This document shows positions 47,346-60,200 of a stretch of DNA of 64,000 nt, in pieces. Below the pieces are notes generated by a model. That model ran no database searches, had not been told where the DNA came from, and saw nothing but the letters and a program-made list of their open reading frames with translations. This DNA comes from Hybos culiciformis. Its lineage: Eukaryota > Arthropoda > Insecta > Diptera > Hybotidae. Both the position numbers and the translations under genes were made by a program. The number at the start of each line of letters is the position of its first letter. Position 1 is the first letter of the stretch. The DNA lies in the NCBI GenBank assembly GCA_964007475.1, contig OZ023273.1:59725834-59789833 (forward strand), in the 5' to 3' direction.

Positions 47346-50300
47346 ATACATAAATTTTCTTTATATGTATAGGGACTATGCTGCAATTATTTAAATATAA
47401 TAGCAAATATTATAGTGAAGCCAATAAAAACCCAAATTCAAAAAAAAAATATTTTCTACGGTCAAATAATGTCTAGACGTAGTAAGATGAAATCGAAAAT
47501 GTTATAAGAATGGACACAAAAAATCTAAAATAAACATATCAATGACACAGGACAGGATAATGATAAAATTCAAATATGAAAAAATTGTAGGGTACATAAA
47601 AAAACTTAATATTTATATAATGTTTTCTAATATACTTGTATAAATAATATATAATACAATAATCAATGAACTATGCATCAATATCATAAATCAAAGAATA
47701 ATATTGAATTTATGAAAATGGAGTAGAAAAAAGGGAGAAAAATATTGTCGAATTAAAACTACTTTATCTACATCTAGAATTTACAAATAGATTATAGATT
47801 TTTCCTAAATCTACAGTGCAGCTACTTAGACTGGAAACTTTTTTCACTTACTTAAACAAAAGTGTTAATTTGAATAAATTATTTGACCAAGAGAAGCATT
47901 TTTCCCTCAAAGTATGACTTAGACTAGAATAAAACATTGAAAGAAACATATTTATTGAAGTTTATAGCAAAATCATGAATAATAGGATAGTTTATCTTAG
48001 TTTAAAACAAAGGCTAAAAACGTAGAACTGAAAGATTCATAACATTATTACTAGAAATTTCTATGGAATGAATGTTTTATTATTTCCAAAATTCTTGATT
48101 ATGGGAATTTAAAAAGACTTTTAAGTTTTCAATACAACAAAATATACTTTAATTTGGGTCTTAAATTTTTTTGTTGGTATTGGATAATAAAATCTTTCCA
48201 TTTTCTCCACTCAGAACTTTTAATTTCTGTGCACCTAAGTAAGGGTCTAACACATTGTTGATTAAATTTACTTTTATAAAGAAATCAAACTTCTTGATGC
48301 AACCAACCGATTCAGGACATTTTTTAAAAACTTTTATTTCGATTTATTATACTATGTACATGTTTCTTTCGTCTCCTTTATGGCAAACACATGTAATTAA
48401 TTATAACATCTATATATATATTGTACATGTTGTTTAGCCAATGACTCAAGTGGATTTTTTTTCTGACTGACAACAGTCACAAATCTTGACAGCAAATAAA
48501 AATTTGCCATTAGTTAGATCATAAAATAGTAGAAATTATTATTTTTTTGATAAAAAATTTTATTTCAATGGATTTAATTAACAATCAGAAAAAAAAACTA
48601 AATATAAACACAATAAAATTTTAAAATTGAAATCGAAATAAAAAAAAAATCGCTTTTTTTTCGTATCGATTTGTTGTTATGGACTTATGGTCCATAATTT
48701 TTCGATTGAAATAAAGATGAATCAACTTTACCACAAAATGTATATTTTTGAAATTAAAGTTAAAAATTCTTCACTCGTAATTTTAGAAACATACAGTCAT
48801 CAGAAATTTTAAACGTCATAGCACAATGTAATAAATTAATTTTTTTTTTGTGCAACAAGAGCAATAAGAAAAATAAAACCATACCGCGCATGACATGACC
48901 CTGTGTTTTAATTAGTGCTCATCATACAATACCAATTCAAAATAAATTTTATACTCTTAATGGTTCTAGATTAATTAAAAAAAAAAAAAAGATTTTGAAT
49001 TCTAAAATTTTCCCGAGGACAAAAGCTCAGTCGCTCAGAACTGTCGTTAAGAATTTTATCTCTTGGAATTTTTGTTTGTCTTCAAATGTAATGAAAATTG
49101 TTATTGCACACTTTCATGAACATAAACCTATAAAATGTGCGATTCGAGGTTTCTAATCCCACTATTAAAACTATTATATAATAACTATTATATAATTATT
49201 ATGCATGCAATTGGACAACGTAAAGGTGCATTGTTACAATATTTTCATAGTTGTATTATATTTAAATAACAATTGAAAATGTGAATTATACACATATATA
49301 ATAAAGTACTTGAAAAACAAAAAACTTAAAGGACAAAATATAAAATATGAAAGTACAAAAATAAATGTTTTCACGGTCGTTATAGAAACATTAGTTTTTA
49401 GGTCAATAAATCATTAAAAACCATAAAAAATACTATAAATCATTAAAATCATCTTGTCAAACAAATAAACTAAAATTTGTTTGCTTCTCCTACTGTTACA
49501 AACCAAATATATATGTAAAAAAAATCAATTAAACAGATATATTTCGAAATTGGAACATAATATAATATTGTTGTTTTGTTATAACAAATTTGATTTGTTT
49601 TAGAGGCTGCGCAGCCATTTTATATGGGCGTATCTATTATATGAAGAAAAACTGAAATTAATTTCTTTTTCGTTTTCACATGTTTCATCTTTCATACATA
49701 AAAATAAAAACATTTAAATTAAATGTGCTCGAATAAACTTAAAACAGTAGAATAATTAATTATGCATTATTACAATTATATGGTATTCATATTGAGAATA
49801 TATGATTTTTATAATCATTCGTTGCCTTATGCTTTTTCACGTCTTCAAAGTAACCTAACGTTGATGTACGAAACTGAACAATTTTCAAAGTAAAAGAAGC
49901 AATTAAGACTTTTTTCCTTTTCTTTTGACACTTCTAAATAATTATCTCTGACTGTTAGGACTATTACTCTCTTCAGAGAATGGAAATAGGTTTGGTCCAA
50001 CTTTACTTTTGTATTAATATTTTCAGATTATTTTACATATTTCTTTATTTGTAATTCAAAAAAAATTATTTGCATTTTTACTTTATATTTTGTAGGAGAA
50101 CAAGGAAATTTTGAGATACATTTTTTCTTTGAAGAAAATTTCAAGACGAACGATTATTTTTGTATCAGTTTTCCACTTGCCGCGATCAATTAAGCAAGTC
50201 AATTAAATTTAATAACGCTTGACTAATTTGTTAAATTCCTCTTGCGCTCAAATTATCAAAATTCATAATATTATTTATACATAAATTTCTCGGGAATTCG

Positions 50301-50400
50301 ATCTTTTTGTCTTTTTTTAAGTGATTTAAAAAAAAATTAAATTTATAGTGAATGATGATTCTATAAAAAAAATTGATTAAATAAAAAAAAAAAAAAAAAA
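47346..50400. other. Region upstream of tinman
   Basis: Three kilobases before the tin start codon. AT-rich; no TIR element recognised. TCAAGTGG, which fits the Tinman/Nkx2-5 binding consensus, occurs at 48446-48453, but such words are expected by chance at this length. An 18-nt A-run directly precedes the tin ATG. Confidence 0.4.
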
Positions 50401-53400
50401 ATGTTACAACAAGGATATTATGAACTAAACAACGCTATTGCAGGAACAATGTGTGCAGAAACAACTACTCCATTTTCAGTTAAGGATATTTTAAACTTAG
50501 TCGATCAAGAAGATCCTTACTTGGAATGTCAGTCTGATGGGTAAATCAGAACCCATTTTACGGGTGTTTAATTTCTTATTATTGTAATATTTCACTTAGT
50601 TTTCACAAAAAATTATAGAAGATGAAAATTATATTTCAATAAACTATGATATATTATGAAATTACAATTAACGATGTAAAAATGTTTTTATATATTTCAA
50701 TTATAGCTATGATTAAAAATTTCACTTAATTTTGGTATTTTATAATTTTTTGGACCAATTTTAAGTTGGTTGTGGTTTTACGATGCAAGACAGATCGTGA
50801 TAGCATAATATTGACATTTTCAAACTAATTTATTGTATTAGTTCAAATTTACAACATAAGCTCCATGACATGACCCTGTATCTGAGATAACACATTAAGC
50901 ACTTTAAGCTTAAAATTTAACTTTCTAAGTTTGTTGCTAAAATTTGCTTCATCATTTTTTTTCAACAAGAACTTAATTAGAAAGTACCTACTATAAAAAG
51001 ATTTGTAAACAAATCAAAATTTACTTCAATTTTAAATATACAGTGAGCCTTATTCAATCATAAAACTCTTAAATACAATACAAAACTCTTAAATACAAAT
51101 TCTTTTCTCTAAAATCCTTAACTTCAAAATCTTAAATTTTTTAAAATAATTTTTAAAAATCTAAATTTTTTTTCTGAATATTAAAAACTTTTATCTTCTT
51201 AATTTTTAAGTTTTTTTTTTAATTTTTGACAAAGTTTCACATCATTTATTTATTATTATCGTAATTTCGTAATATAGTAGTAGTATAAACTAAACAATTT
51301 TTCACTGAAAATTTCGCTTTTGTTATTTGTCCTTAGTCCAGAATACTCAGATATTTTCCGCTTGTTTATTAAATTCCAAAACGTGGTTATTATATAAATG
51401 GCACCATTATTATGATATTGTGTTCGACTATAAATTTTGAAAAATTTCTGAAAAAATGTATAGATCTTATGTATTAAATATACACGACAATAAAATTCTT
51501 TCGATAAATAAGTATGTAATATGTATTTTTAAATATATAGTGTTATGTGTATAAAATCGATAGAAACAATTGTTATGTATATTATCAATTGAATAAAACT
51601 GATAAGAAGATATCTAAATGAAATAAAATATAGAATAATTTTTTATATTTTGCTAAAATTTATAACTAAAAACTCTGCGTCGGTTCACCTCGATTATTTT
51701 GTTTTTTGATTTTATAATTATCGAAAAGTAATGATTTTGGTACTTAAAGATTATGCATTTAACGATTTTGAAATTAAGGGTTTTGTAATTAAAGATTTAA
51801 TAAGGCAAAAGAGAAATGTAAAGATTTTGATAATAAGATATCTTCATAAAGTCATACAACCCAATTACCTACATAGTCTATTTAAAAATGTAAAAAAAAA
51901 AATATTTGCATGAAATTCATTTTGGATGTTTAAAAAAATAATAATTAAATTTATGGGAAAATTAATAAAAAAAAAATAAATTAAATGAAAACTATAATTT
52001 TAATTTCTATTCCATTTTATTTTGGCATAATATTACATATAGAATAATAAAAAAAAATGGATATCTATTATTTGCTAAAATTTTCAATATTGTCCTTTTT
52101 AGCTTCAGCTACAAAAACATCATACTAACATCGAGAACAGACCTTTTATAAATAAGATCAGTTAACGTAAAGCTTCTAATAAAAAAAGTGCATTATAATA
52201 TTTTATTATGTAATTATTATTATTATTACACATTATTTACTAGGTTATAATAGATCTGTGTCGTTCTAATGCTTGTTTCTTGTGTATGAAAATTTGGACT
52301 AATTATTAGTTCTACTAACTGGCAGTAAGCAATTTTATTATTAAAGATCCGTTTTTTATTTATTATATGTATTTCAAACCAGAAAATTTAATCAACATCA
52401 GTCCCGTCGTCAATAAAGTAAAATTGCGTTAAAAACCGTGAAATTAGAATTATTTTTAATTATAGAAAAACGTTTTAAAGTGGATTTCATATAGAATTAT
52501 TTGTCGGAAAAAACTTTATACAATCTAATTAGCTCTAAAAATTAAAGTCCTATCCTCAACACTGCTGTGCTGTGCTTGTATATCTCTTCAAAAAGAGGAT
52601 ATTGATATAATTAATTAGGAATCATATTAAAAAGATATAAATAAAAGAAATTTGTAAAAGTAAAGTACCATCATCAACGAAATAATTAACCAAATCACTA
52701 TCTTTAATCTACATTAGGTTCAAATTATTTTTTTTATTTCTTTATTTAGTTATATATATGTTTCATAATATTAATTATTTTTATAAAGTTTCTTTCGAGG
52801 TTCGATTCTACTTCTAATGTATACTCTAACTAAACTATTTTTTCATATTTTTCTCGTGCCACACATATGTAGGATTTCTTTGATCTCCTACTGTTTGAAA
52901 AGGATATCACATAAAAATTAAAACCTAAAAATGTGTAACATATGGATTTTTTTTTAAAGTAAAATTTATTTTTATACGCAAATAATCTAATTTTTTGCAA
53001 GAATTTCTAAGGAAATGTAAATTTTCAATAAATTGACGCCACAATTATAATAACTAAAAATAGATTATTCATTCCTTAAAATGGATAAGATATTTATACT
53101 ATGCAGTCGATATACAAATGATTATATTTCCTGATTTTTTTGTAATGATGCAATCCTTAAAAAAAAGAAATATTTTATTTTATATGTTATGTTATTTATT
53201 ATATTTTTATAGTTAATTTTTTTAAATTTTTTAAAACTAATGCTGTTTAAAATTTTCAGTCGTAGTGTTTCACCAAGCGGGAATGGAAACTAACATAAAA
53301 TAAAATATCCTTAAATATAGAAAGAAGTTATTTTTAACATAATATTTCATATACTATTTGAGCTTATGTTTGGAGTTTAATAGATTTGTATTCTGGTAAT

Positions 53401-55548
53401 GCCAAAAATTAAAACTATTTATACAAATATTTGCAAAACTCTCTTCCCCCAACTCTTTTATATTCTATCCAATATCAAGCCTTTATGTCAAAGGAGGCAT
53501 TAAATATACGCAATCTTGTTCACTTTCAACGAAATTTAAGGTTAAATTGTACAATTCCGGGCTCGAAATTTTAAGCTCTCAAGCAAAGAGTCTTAGTATC
53601 TGTATTAGGAGAATAAGATAATATCAAAAAGCTTAGGAAAAAAAATACATTACATTATGAATTATTAAAAATTTAATTGTCTTTATTATTTTATTTTAAT
53701 TAATTTTTAGTTTTACACATGAGGCAAATCATTTTATAGATTATGAAAATTTGGGATCTTCGCAAATATGTTCCAACATAGAATCAGTCAATTACGTACC
53801 ACATACATATGTCACGCAACCACATAATTATTCATATGATTACTCACCGCATTCCTTACCTTCTCATCATCCACAAATGTATCAATATTCTACTCACCAC
53901 TATCCTGCATCATATCGATATTCAACACAACAACAATTCGTAGCTCCTAATAATTTATCAGCAAATTCATGTGATGCTAAAGATCCAAATCATATGTACA
54001 CTTCGCAGGAGACACGTTTGAATAATACATTATCTTCTCCAACTTATGAGACAAAATGTCGCTCAGAAGATCCGAATGAATCACCAGTTATATCAATTAC
54101 GAGTTCACCGCACCATCCGAAAGACGGAGCAAGTTCGTGTGGAGTAACATCCGAGCATGTAAGAGGAATGGAAAATGTTTGTCAAATGGCGAGTCCCAAC
54201 TGTAAGGTAGATTCAAGTAAGTAAGATAATAATGAAGTAATAAGATTATCTTTGGATTTATATATATTTGACTGGAACTTAGTAAAACTGTAATACCAAT
54301 AAATTTAGAAACATTTTCAAAACCGAAAAATTTTGTGCTTGGAATAGAAATCAAATTTCATTTTTGAATTCTCATTATTATTCAACACAATCAATTGAAT
54401 CTGATTAAATTTGGCTTATTTAAAGAAAATGATTATCGAAATATTCATGAATCGAACAATTTTATGATTTAGGTTATGATCGCAAGATTTAAAATCTTTC
54501 ATATCAAAGATTTCGTCTATTGCCGACCCAGTGGTTTGAGGAAAGATTTTAAAATCACACCCATATTTCGTCAAAATTCCCAGATGTGATAGAACGAGCT
54601 TCGGAGATTCATTTTCAATTCGCACCTCGAAAATGTGGAATGCTCTTCCTTCAAAACTGTTCCCGACAGCTGGCGGATGCTTGATTTACGACTTGCGCCG
54701 CTTTAAGAAGAGTGTAAATGATTACCTACTAACGGTCCCACTTTTTAATCCCGTCTAAACTTCCCGTCCTCATTACCAAATCCATACTTCTTATAGTATA
54801 AAAGGTATCCCACCTAGTGATTTGGTAACTTTAATAAAAAAAAAATATGCTGCATATGAACTTGTTTTAAAGAAGATGTTCCTCAAAAGTATATTTTTTT
54901 ATTGCCCGATAAAATCAGCTTTTGCGTCAAATTTTATAACGAAAAATGAATTTATGTAGTTTGCCAATGTGAATTGCTATCAACTTTTAAATTAATAATA
55001 TTATTTTTTGTTTTTTATACATATTTACAGAAGAAACCAATTCTCATACTCTAGTAACATCGTCACGATCTGAATTAAGAAAAAATGGCAAAATCCGATC
55101 GAAACGAAAACCAAGAATTTTGTTTTCTCAATCACAAGTTCTGGAACTAGAAAGGCGTTTTCGGTATCAAAAATATCTTTCTGCACCTGAAAGAGAAGTG
55201 ATGGCAAAATCTTTAAATTTAACACCTACTCAGGTAAAAATTTGGTTTCAAAATCGTCGATATAAGAACAAGAGATTACATATCGAGAGTACAACAAAAG
55301 GCATCAAAGATTGCCAAAGAAGTCCACAAAATTTAACAATACTACCGGAAAAAAATGAATTAAATCAATACAGTTCCGATCGAGATCAATTGCCTCTAAT
55401 ATCAAATCAACCTCCACCCCCATATCCAAGTTTTGCATTACAATGCCAAAATCAATATGAAAATTCATCAGTTTATTCGTCACCGAATGGAAGTGCAATC
55501 AACGATTATGACACAAGACCGTACTGGGATAACTCCGAAAAATATTAA
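50401..55548 (+). CDS. tin: Tinman / NK4 (Nkx2-5 class) homeobox transcription factor
   Basis: NK4-class homeodomain factor, in flies the master regulator of cardiac and dorsal mesoderm. Three coding exons: 50401-50540, 53711-54216 and 55031-55548, all junctions in phase (donors GTAAAT and GTAAGT; acceptors TTTTTAG and TTTACAG), giving 387 aa. TPFSVKDIL at residues 23-31 is the canonical TN domain (Groucho-interacting). The second exon encodes a His/Tyr/Ser-rich low-complexity region. The homeodomain is residues 240-299, [20 protein letters not shown] onward, with W287, Q289, N290 and the NK-specific Tyr293 (position 54). The tail is Pro-rich (QPPPPYPSF) and ends DNSEKY; no NK2-SD segment is visible. 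The ATG at 50401 is the only one placing the TN domain near the N-terminus. Transcribed away from bap. Confidence 0.95.
50541..53710 (+). other. tin intron 1
   Basis: Phase-2 intron of 3170 bp. It contains a pair of imperfect inverted segments (about 51047-51136 and 51720-51812, sharing GCCTTATT and TTCAAAATC words) that may mark an old MITE; the 60-aa frame at 51731 is part of one arm. The rest is AT-rich with nothing recognised. Confidence 0.8.
51047..51812. mobile_element. Possible old MITE in tin intron 1
   Basis: The left segment (GCCTTATTCAATCATAAAAC onward) and the inverse of the right segment (GCCTTATTAAATCTTTAATT) align loosely over about 90 bp, with repeated CTTAAATACAAA-type words. 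No target-site duplication was found and AT-richness inflates the match. Confidence 0.3.
54217..55030 (+). other. tin intron 2
   Basis: Phase-1 intron of 814 bp just before the homeodomain exon. About a third is a truncated non-LTR retrotransposon 3' end in sense orientation (54582-54848). Confidence 0.85.
54582..54848 (+). pseudogene. 5'-truncated non-LTR retrotransposon (3' end of ORF2 and tail)
   Basis: A clean 58-codon frame (54582-54758) reads [20 protein letters not shown] and continues [13 protein letters not shown], then a basic helix [12 protein letters not shown], ending in TAA. The R-T-S-x-x-W-N-x-L-P motif followed by an F-K-x-x-(V/L) helix is typical of the C-terminus of Jockey/CR1-type reverse transcriptase ORFs. 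A 3' tail runs to AATAAAAAAAAAA at about 54848. Upstream coding is missing, as expected for 5' truncation. It lies in sense orientation inside tin intron 2. Confidence 0.75.
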
Positions 55549-55771
55549 ATTCTTTTTGATTTTTTTTTGTTTTAGGCATATATAATGTTAAGTTATTGTT
55601 AAGAAACAGAAATTTCCAAGGATACAATTGAAGAAAAAACTCGCAGCAACTAATCTTTCCTAATTAACTCACATCAACCAAGAAAAGTTTTATCATATAT
55701 ATTCTACAAAAACAAAGAATATCTTGGATCTTGTTAAAGAGGAATTGTATAGGTAAATTTTTCTATTTAAC
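55549..55771 (+). other. tin 3' UTR region before the hAT element
   Basis: The 223 nt between the tin stop and the hAT insertion contain no AATAAA or ATTAAA. The first AATAAA words downstream lie about 110 bp inside the transposon (55877-55905). Confidence 0.6.
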
Positions 55772-55966
55772 CAGTGGCGTAGCGAGCTTAATTTGCGCCC
55801 GGGGCATAATACTTTTTTAGCGCCCCCCATTCGAAAACCATATATTATTATATGTAAAATAGACTCGCAAATTAATTAATAAATAAAGTAAAATAAATAA
55901 AGTCATAGGCTTTAAATTTGAGACAAAAAATGTAATTGAGAAAACAAGACTAGATTTTGAAATGTA

Positions 55967-56262
55967 GGGTCGAATGCGCCCTTATTGTTAGTTTAAGGAA
56001 TTTAAGTTGTTTAAAGTGCTATTTAATTCGTTGTTTCTTAATCAAATCTATTAAGAAATTAAAAATTTTGACTACACCTCCGATAATCCCGTTTTTTACT
56101 CATGTGAAAATTTTTTTTAAAACTTTCCACCCGACTAAAATGTTAACACTGATAACGAAAATAACTCCCATGCTTCAAAACATAAGTCGCGGTTTCCAAA
56201 TTAACCTTTTTTCAACGTACTAACAATAAGGGGGTATATAACAATAAGTTGGCATTCGACCC
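55967..56262. mobile_element. 296-bp MITE nested in the hAT element
   Basis: Ends GGGTCGAATGC and the inverse GCATTCGACCC, flanked by TA (55965-55966, 56263-56264). CTTATTGTTAGT appears just inside the left end, and its inverse occurs twice inside the right end. The 88-aa frame spanning it is not a recognised protein. Confidence 0.75.
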
Positions 56263-56622
56263 TATATGATCATCTAGAATTTGTTCAACCTATTATTTAT
56301 TTTACATATTTTAAAAACACTCATTTTTAAAACAATAAAAAATTTAATATATTTATTATCTCTTCTCTATGAAGATACATATATTTAAACATAATATGAT
56401 TATAAATACTAATTACTATGTATAAATTTTCCTTGCTTTTGATGAAGCAAATTAATTTATCAATAATATATCATCAAAGTTGATCATTTCAAATTTTTCT
56501 CTTCCCACACTTAAAAATTCCCTGACTTTTCCCTAACACAACAATAAAATTCCTTAAATTTAAAAAAAAAAACAAATCCGAAGATGGCAATATATTATTA
56601 CAGTTTGATTTAGAGTATTATA

Positions 56623-57034
56623 CCTTGTTCGCATTATAATTTAAATTCCCTTTATATTCTGGAAAACAAATTGCCGTTCGCATTACAAAATTTGATGAGA
56701 ACTGGAATTTGATGATGTAAAAAAAAAAATTGAGAAAGAGAAAAAGTTTTTGTTGTTGAAAATTTTGACTTTTTATCTCGCTTTTTATCAATTTTTTTTG
56801 TTTTTTTTTTCATTTTGACTTGAATTTGACAAGAAAATTGTTGCCAACTATAACAAAATTTCAAAAAATGAGTGAAAATAACTATAAATGTAGAATTCTA
56901 ACCCTGACAAACTAGAATATGAAAGTGGAATATAAATATTCCGGAATATTTTTTTATATGAAAAATCCAGTTCATATTCCTGAAATATTCCGGATAACAG
57001 CATATTCCACTAATATTCTCCTAATGCGAACACC
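56623..57034. mobile_element. Possible second MITE nested in the hAT element
   Basis: CCTTGTTCGCATTATAA near 56623 is loosely inverted at 57010-57034 (CTAATGCGAACACC). A further GTTCGCATTA copy lies at 56677. ATATTCC words dominate the right half. Ends are not exactly defined. Confidence 0.4.
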
Positions 57035-57231
57035 ATATTAGTGTTTCTTTTTTTCCTTTTTATTTACGAACTAACATTTATTATATTACACTGGCACTAA
57101 ATTTAAAATATATTTTAAAATAAAAATTATCCAGCAATTTTTTGTTTTGCAGATCATTTGGCGCCTTTTTAAGTAGCGCCCGAGGCATGATGCCCCCCCC
57201 CCCCCCCCCTCACTTTGCGACTGTATTTAAC

Positions 57232-60200
57232 TTTAATTTTAAGTTTGATTGAAAAATTACCATACAGTTTTAAAGTTTTAAATGTTTGATTTATTGATCA
57301 TTTGGTCGAATTTTTTATTATCTCGAAAGTATAAGCGGTCGGTCTATCGTGTATTGCAACGGTTTATGCAACACTTTGAAGATAAAATTTTAAAAATATT
57401 GTTTTAATGTTTGCTATAAAAAGAACTCATTTATAATTTCTTTCTGTGAAACATAACAAGGGACCAACAAACAAAATTTTATTGATCAAAAATCTTTTGC
57501 TTAGATTTTATGTTTTTAAAATGAAAATGAAGTAAGAAAAACTAGTTATACAACGTTATTTTGGCGGCCTCTCTAGACTTAATCAAGTGATCGAGACCTC
57601 ACTCGAATTTTCAAATAGTGGTTGATCTAGGATATGCATGTAAGCTCTTGTTAGAGATATTCAATTCTTCAATTCTTCAATACCTTTAGTCTAGCTAACT
57701 ATGACATTAGCACATAAGTACTGTATTTTGTTAATTTACCACTTTTAAATATTATTCCTATAATAAAACCGAAGATCATCTGGATTTCCAGACTCTGTTT
57801 TGATAAGTCGCTTCAATTTAATTAGTTCTTCTGTTACTTATTTAATTTCTAATAAAATATGGAGAATGAAATTAACCAAGAAAGATTTTTTATCTGGTCT
57901 GTTAAGTGTTGAGCCAAAAAAAATGTAGATCCATAAAATGCCAGTTAAGTTTTTACCACGAAGTTTTAATTTTTCTCACTATGCTGGAATTTTTAATTGT
58001 ACACGAAAAAAAAAAATCTTGTTTTATTCTAAAAATTAGTTTTTAAAAACTAGTCAGTAAGTATTAAAAATTATAAGATTTTATATAAAAAAATAAATAG
58101 ATTAAATATAAGTGTAAATAATAAAAATGATTTTTAATAACATAACATTTTTGTTAACCAAATTGCTTTTTTCATCGAAGGATTTTTAAGAATAGGACAT
58201 ACTTTCGTTTTTTTTATATCTACGTGCACCCACCACGAGACTGATATTGACCTCCAACAAAACCTACAGAAATGCAGTCAAATATATTGACAGTCAAATG
58301 TATTAACAATCAAATGTTATGTGTACCAAAAGAACCTTTGAACTTATAACAAGTGTTCAAAAATGTTCAAAACAGGGTTCGAGGTAATTTCTAATTGATT
58401 TTAAATTGCAGGAAATATATGATTTTTAAATTACAATGTTAATCATTTTTCAAATTTTCGTGTGTGTACATATCATTTTTGTGATATTGATATTTATTCG
58501 AGACGGATTTTTTTTTTCGGTTAAGATCAAAACAAATAAATTACCAATCATATTTTAATTTATTTAAAAAATATTTTATATTCAATAAAATATAATACAC
58601 AAATGTTTTTCATTTAAATTGTGTGTCAAGCAACATTTTATAAAAAAATGGTAATTTTATAAAACAAATATTTTTAAATTACCTACGATAATCAAAATAA
58701 TGAAAATTGAATAAAAGATGTTTCACTTATTTTATATCAGCGAATATCTTGTGGCGAATTTGTTTTCGGTATTTTGTGATTTTATAATAAATATTTGTGA
58801 AACAAAAATTATGTTTAGTTAAATTTGGGATTATTACTAGCATAGTCAATATAACGTATAATAGGAAATAAATTAAAATTATTTTCAGAATCATTATTTC
58901 GATAATATCAATTAAATAGTTAGTATATACTATAATAACTAATTTCAGTCGTATTTTAGAAAAATCAGTGTGTAATTTTATATTTGAAATTATTTTCTTT
59001 TTTTTGGTGCACAATTGCGCCGTAGAACTATTTGAAGCAACGATTCTGGAATTTGTAACAAAACATTATTTCAATGAAGTTAAGAAACAATATTTATATT
59101 TAACATTTATGAATTGATTTCAATTTTCAGAAAACTAATTTTACAAGAAGTCATAGATAAAAAAAAAACACTCTTGAGAAGCAAAAGGGCATCTGTTTTA
59201 AATCTCAATTGGACTAAATGTCAAATATTAAATATAGACCTCTTTTTTTTGTTGCAAAGAAAATTGATATAAACAAAACCACGAATATGTTGGGAAAATT
59301 TTATGATCAATGAATTTTTTTATAACATAACCCTAATGGCGCTTTTTCATAAAAACATTATGTAATTTATTGCTTTATAATAGTCCGAAGTGAAATGATT
59401 GGGGAGATGTAATATAAATTTAAATCGCGATTTATAAAAAGTAACTACATTATGTATGCTCATGTATATACATTAAAAAATTTGAAGGTTTAATTAAATT
59501 TTTTTTTTCACAAAAATACAAGATTTTAAAAAAAGAAATTGAGAATAATATACATTATATTTATATGCATGTGTTTAGGTGCCGCAGGTACTAAATCTTT
59601 TCTAAATGTAGAAGGTTCTGAGGTACCTAAGACGTATTAGATATTAAAACGTATAATGTATAAGAATATTTTTGTAATTGTTACGACCAAAGTCTCATTG
59701 ATTCAATAACATTATTGACCTATTTGAAACTTTTACACGATTTTATATTTTATGACAAATTTAAAAGAAAAAGTCGAATATTTCTCGTAGGAAATATTGA
59801 AATAACTAAAGGCTTATCTATTTAAAAATTGATAAATAATATAACCAAGATATTTTTGAATGTTTCCTAACATTAAATTTCAAAAAAAACCTAAAAAAAA
59901 ATTAAAGAAAACGGCCTCAATTCCTACAGAAAATGTAATATACAATTTTTGATAAACTTTAAAAGTAAAATTGTACTAACAAAAAAAAAAAATTTTTATT
60001 ATTATTATTTCTACATATTTTTTTCACAATGTTTGGTTTCAATTTGGACTCGTATAATCCAAAATTTTTCAATTTCTGGAATATTTTGGAACTTGAAATT
60101 ATGTTTAATCCTTGTATTGTAGATCAATTTTATCAATTTTATTCACACATTTTATCTTGCAACTTGCAACATTTTTATTTGTATAGAGAAGATAGGTTTT

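Larger units (their letters stand above)
55772..57223. mobile_element. hAT element (CAGTGGCGTAG end) with perfect 8-bp TSD, downstream of tin
   Basis: It begins CAGTGGCGTAGCGAGC and ends TTTGCGACTG; the termini are loosely inverted, with GCGCCCGGGGCAT near the left and GCGCCCGAGGCATGATGCCC near the right. TATTTAAC is duplicated exactly at 55764-55771 and 57224-57231. An uninterrupted C-run of about 19 nt lies at 57193-57209. Two smaller inverted-repeat elements are nested inside. No transposase frame was recognised. Confidence 0.8.

Noticed and set aside
48446..48453. TCAAGTGG, a Tinman/Nkx2-5 binding consensus, upstream of tin (others near 8104 and 41057)
   Set aside because: Eight-base words of this kind are expected about twice by chance in 64 kb on both strands; no clustering was seen.
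49604..49615. GGCTGCGCAGCC 12-bp palindrome
   Set aside because: Isolated, short, no neighbouring repeat or gene signal.
50362..50369. TATAAAAA just upstream of the tin ATG as a TATA box
   Set aside because: Only about 39 nt before the start codon, which would leave a 5' UTR of under 10 nt; an upstream promoter is more likely.
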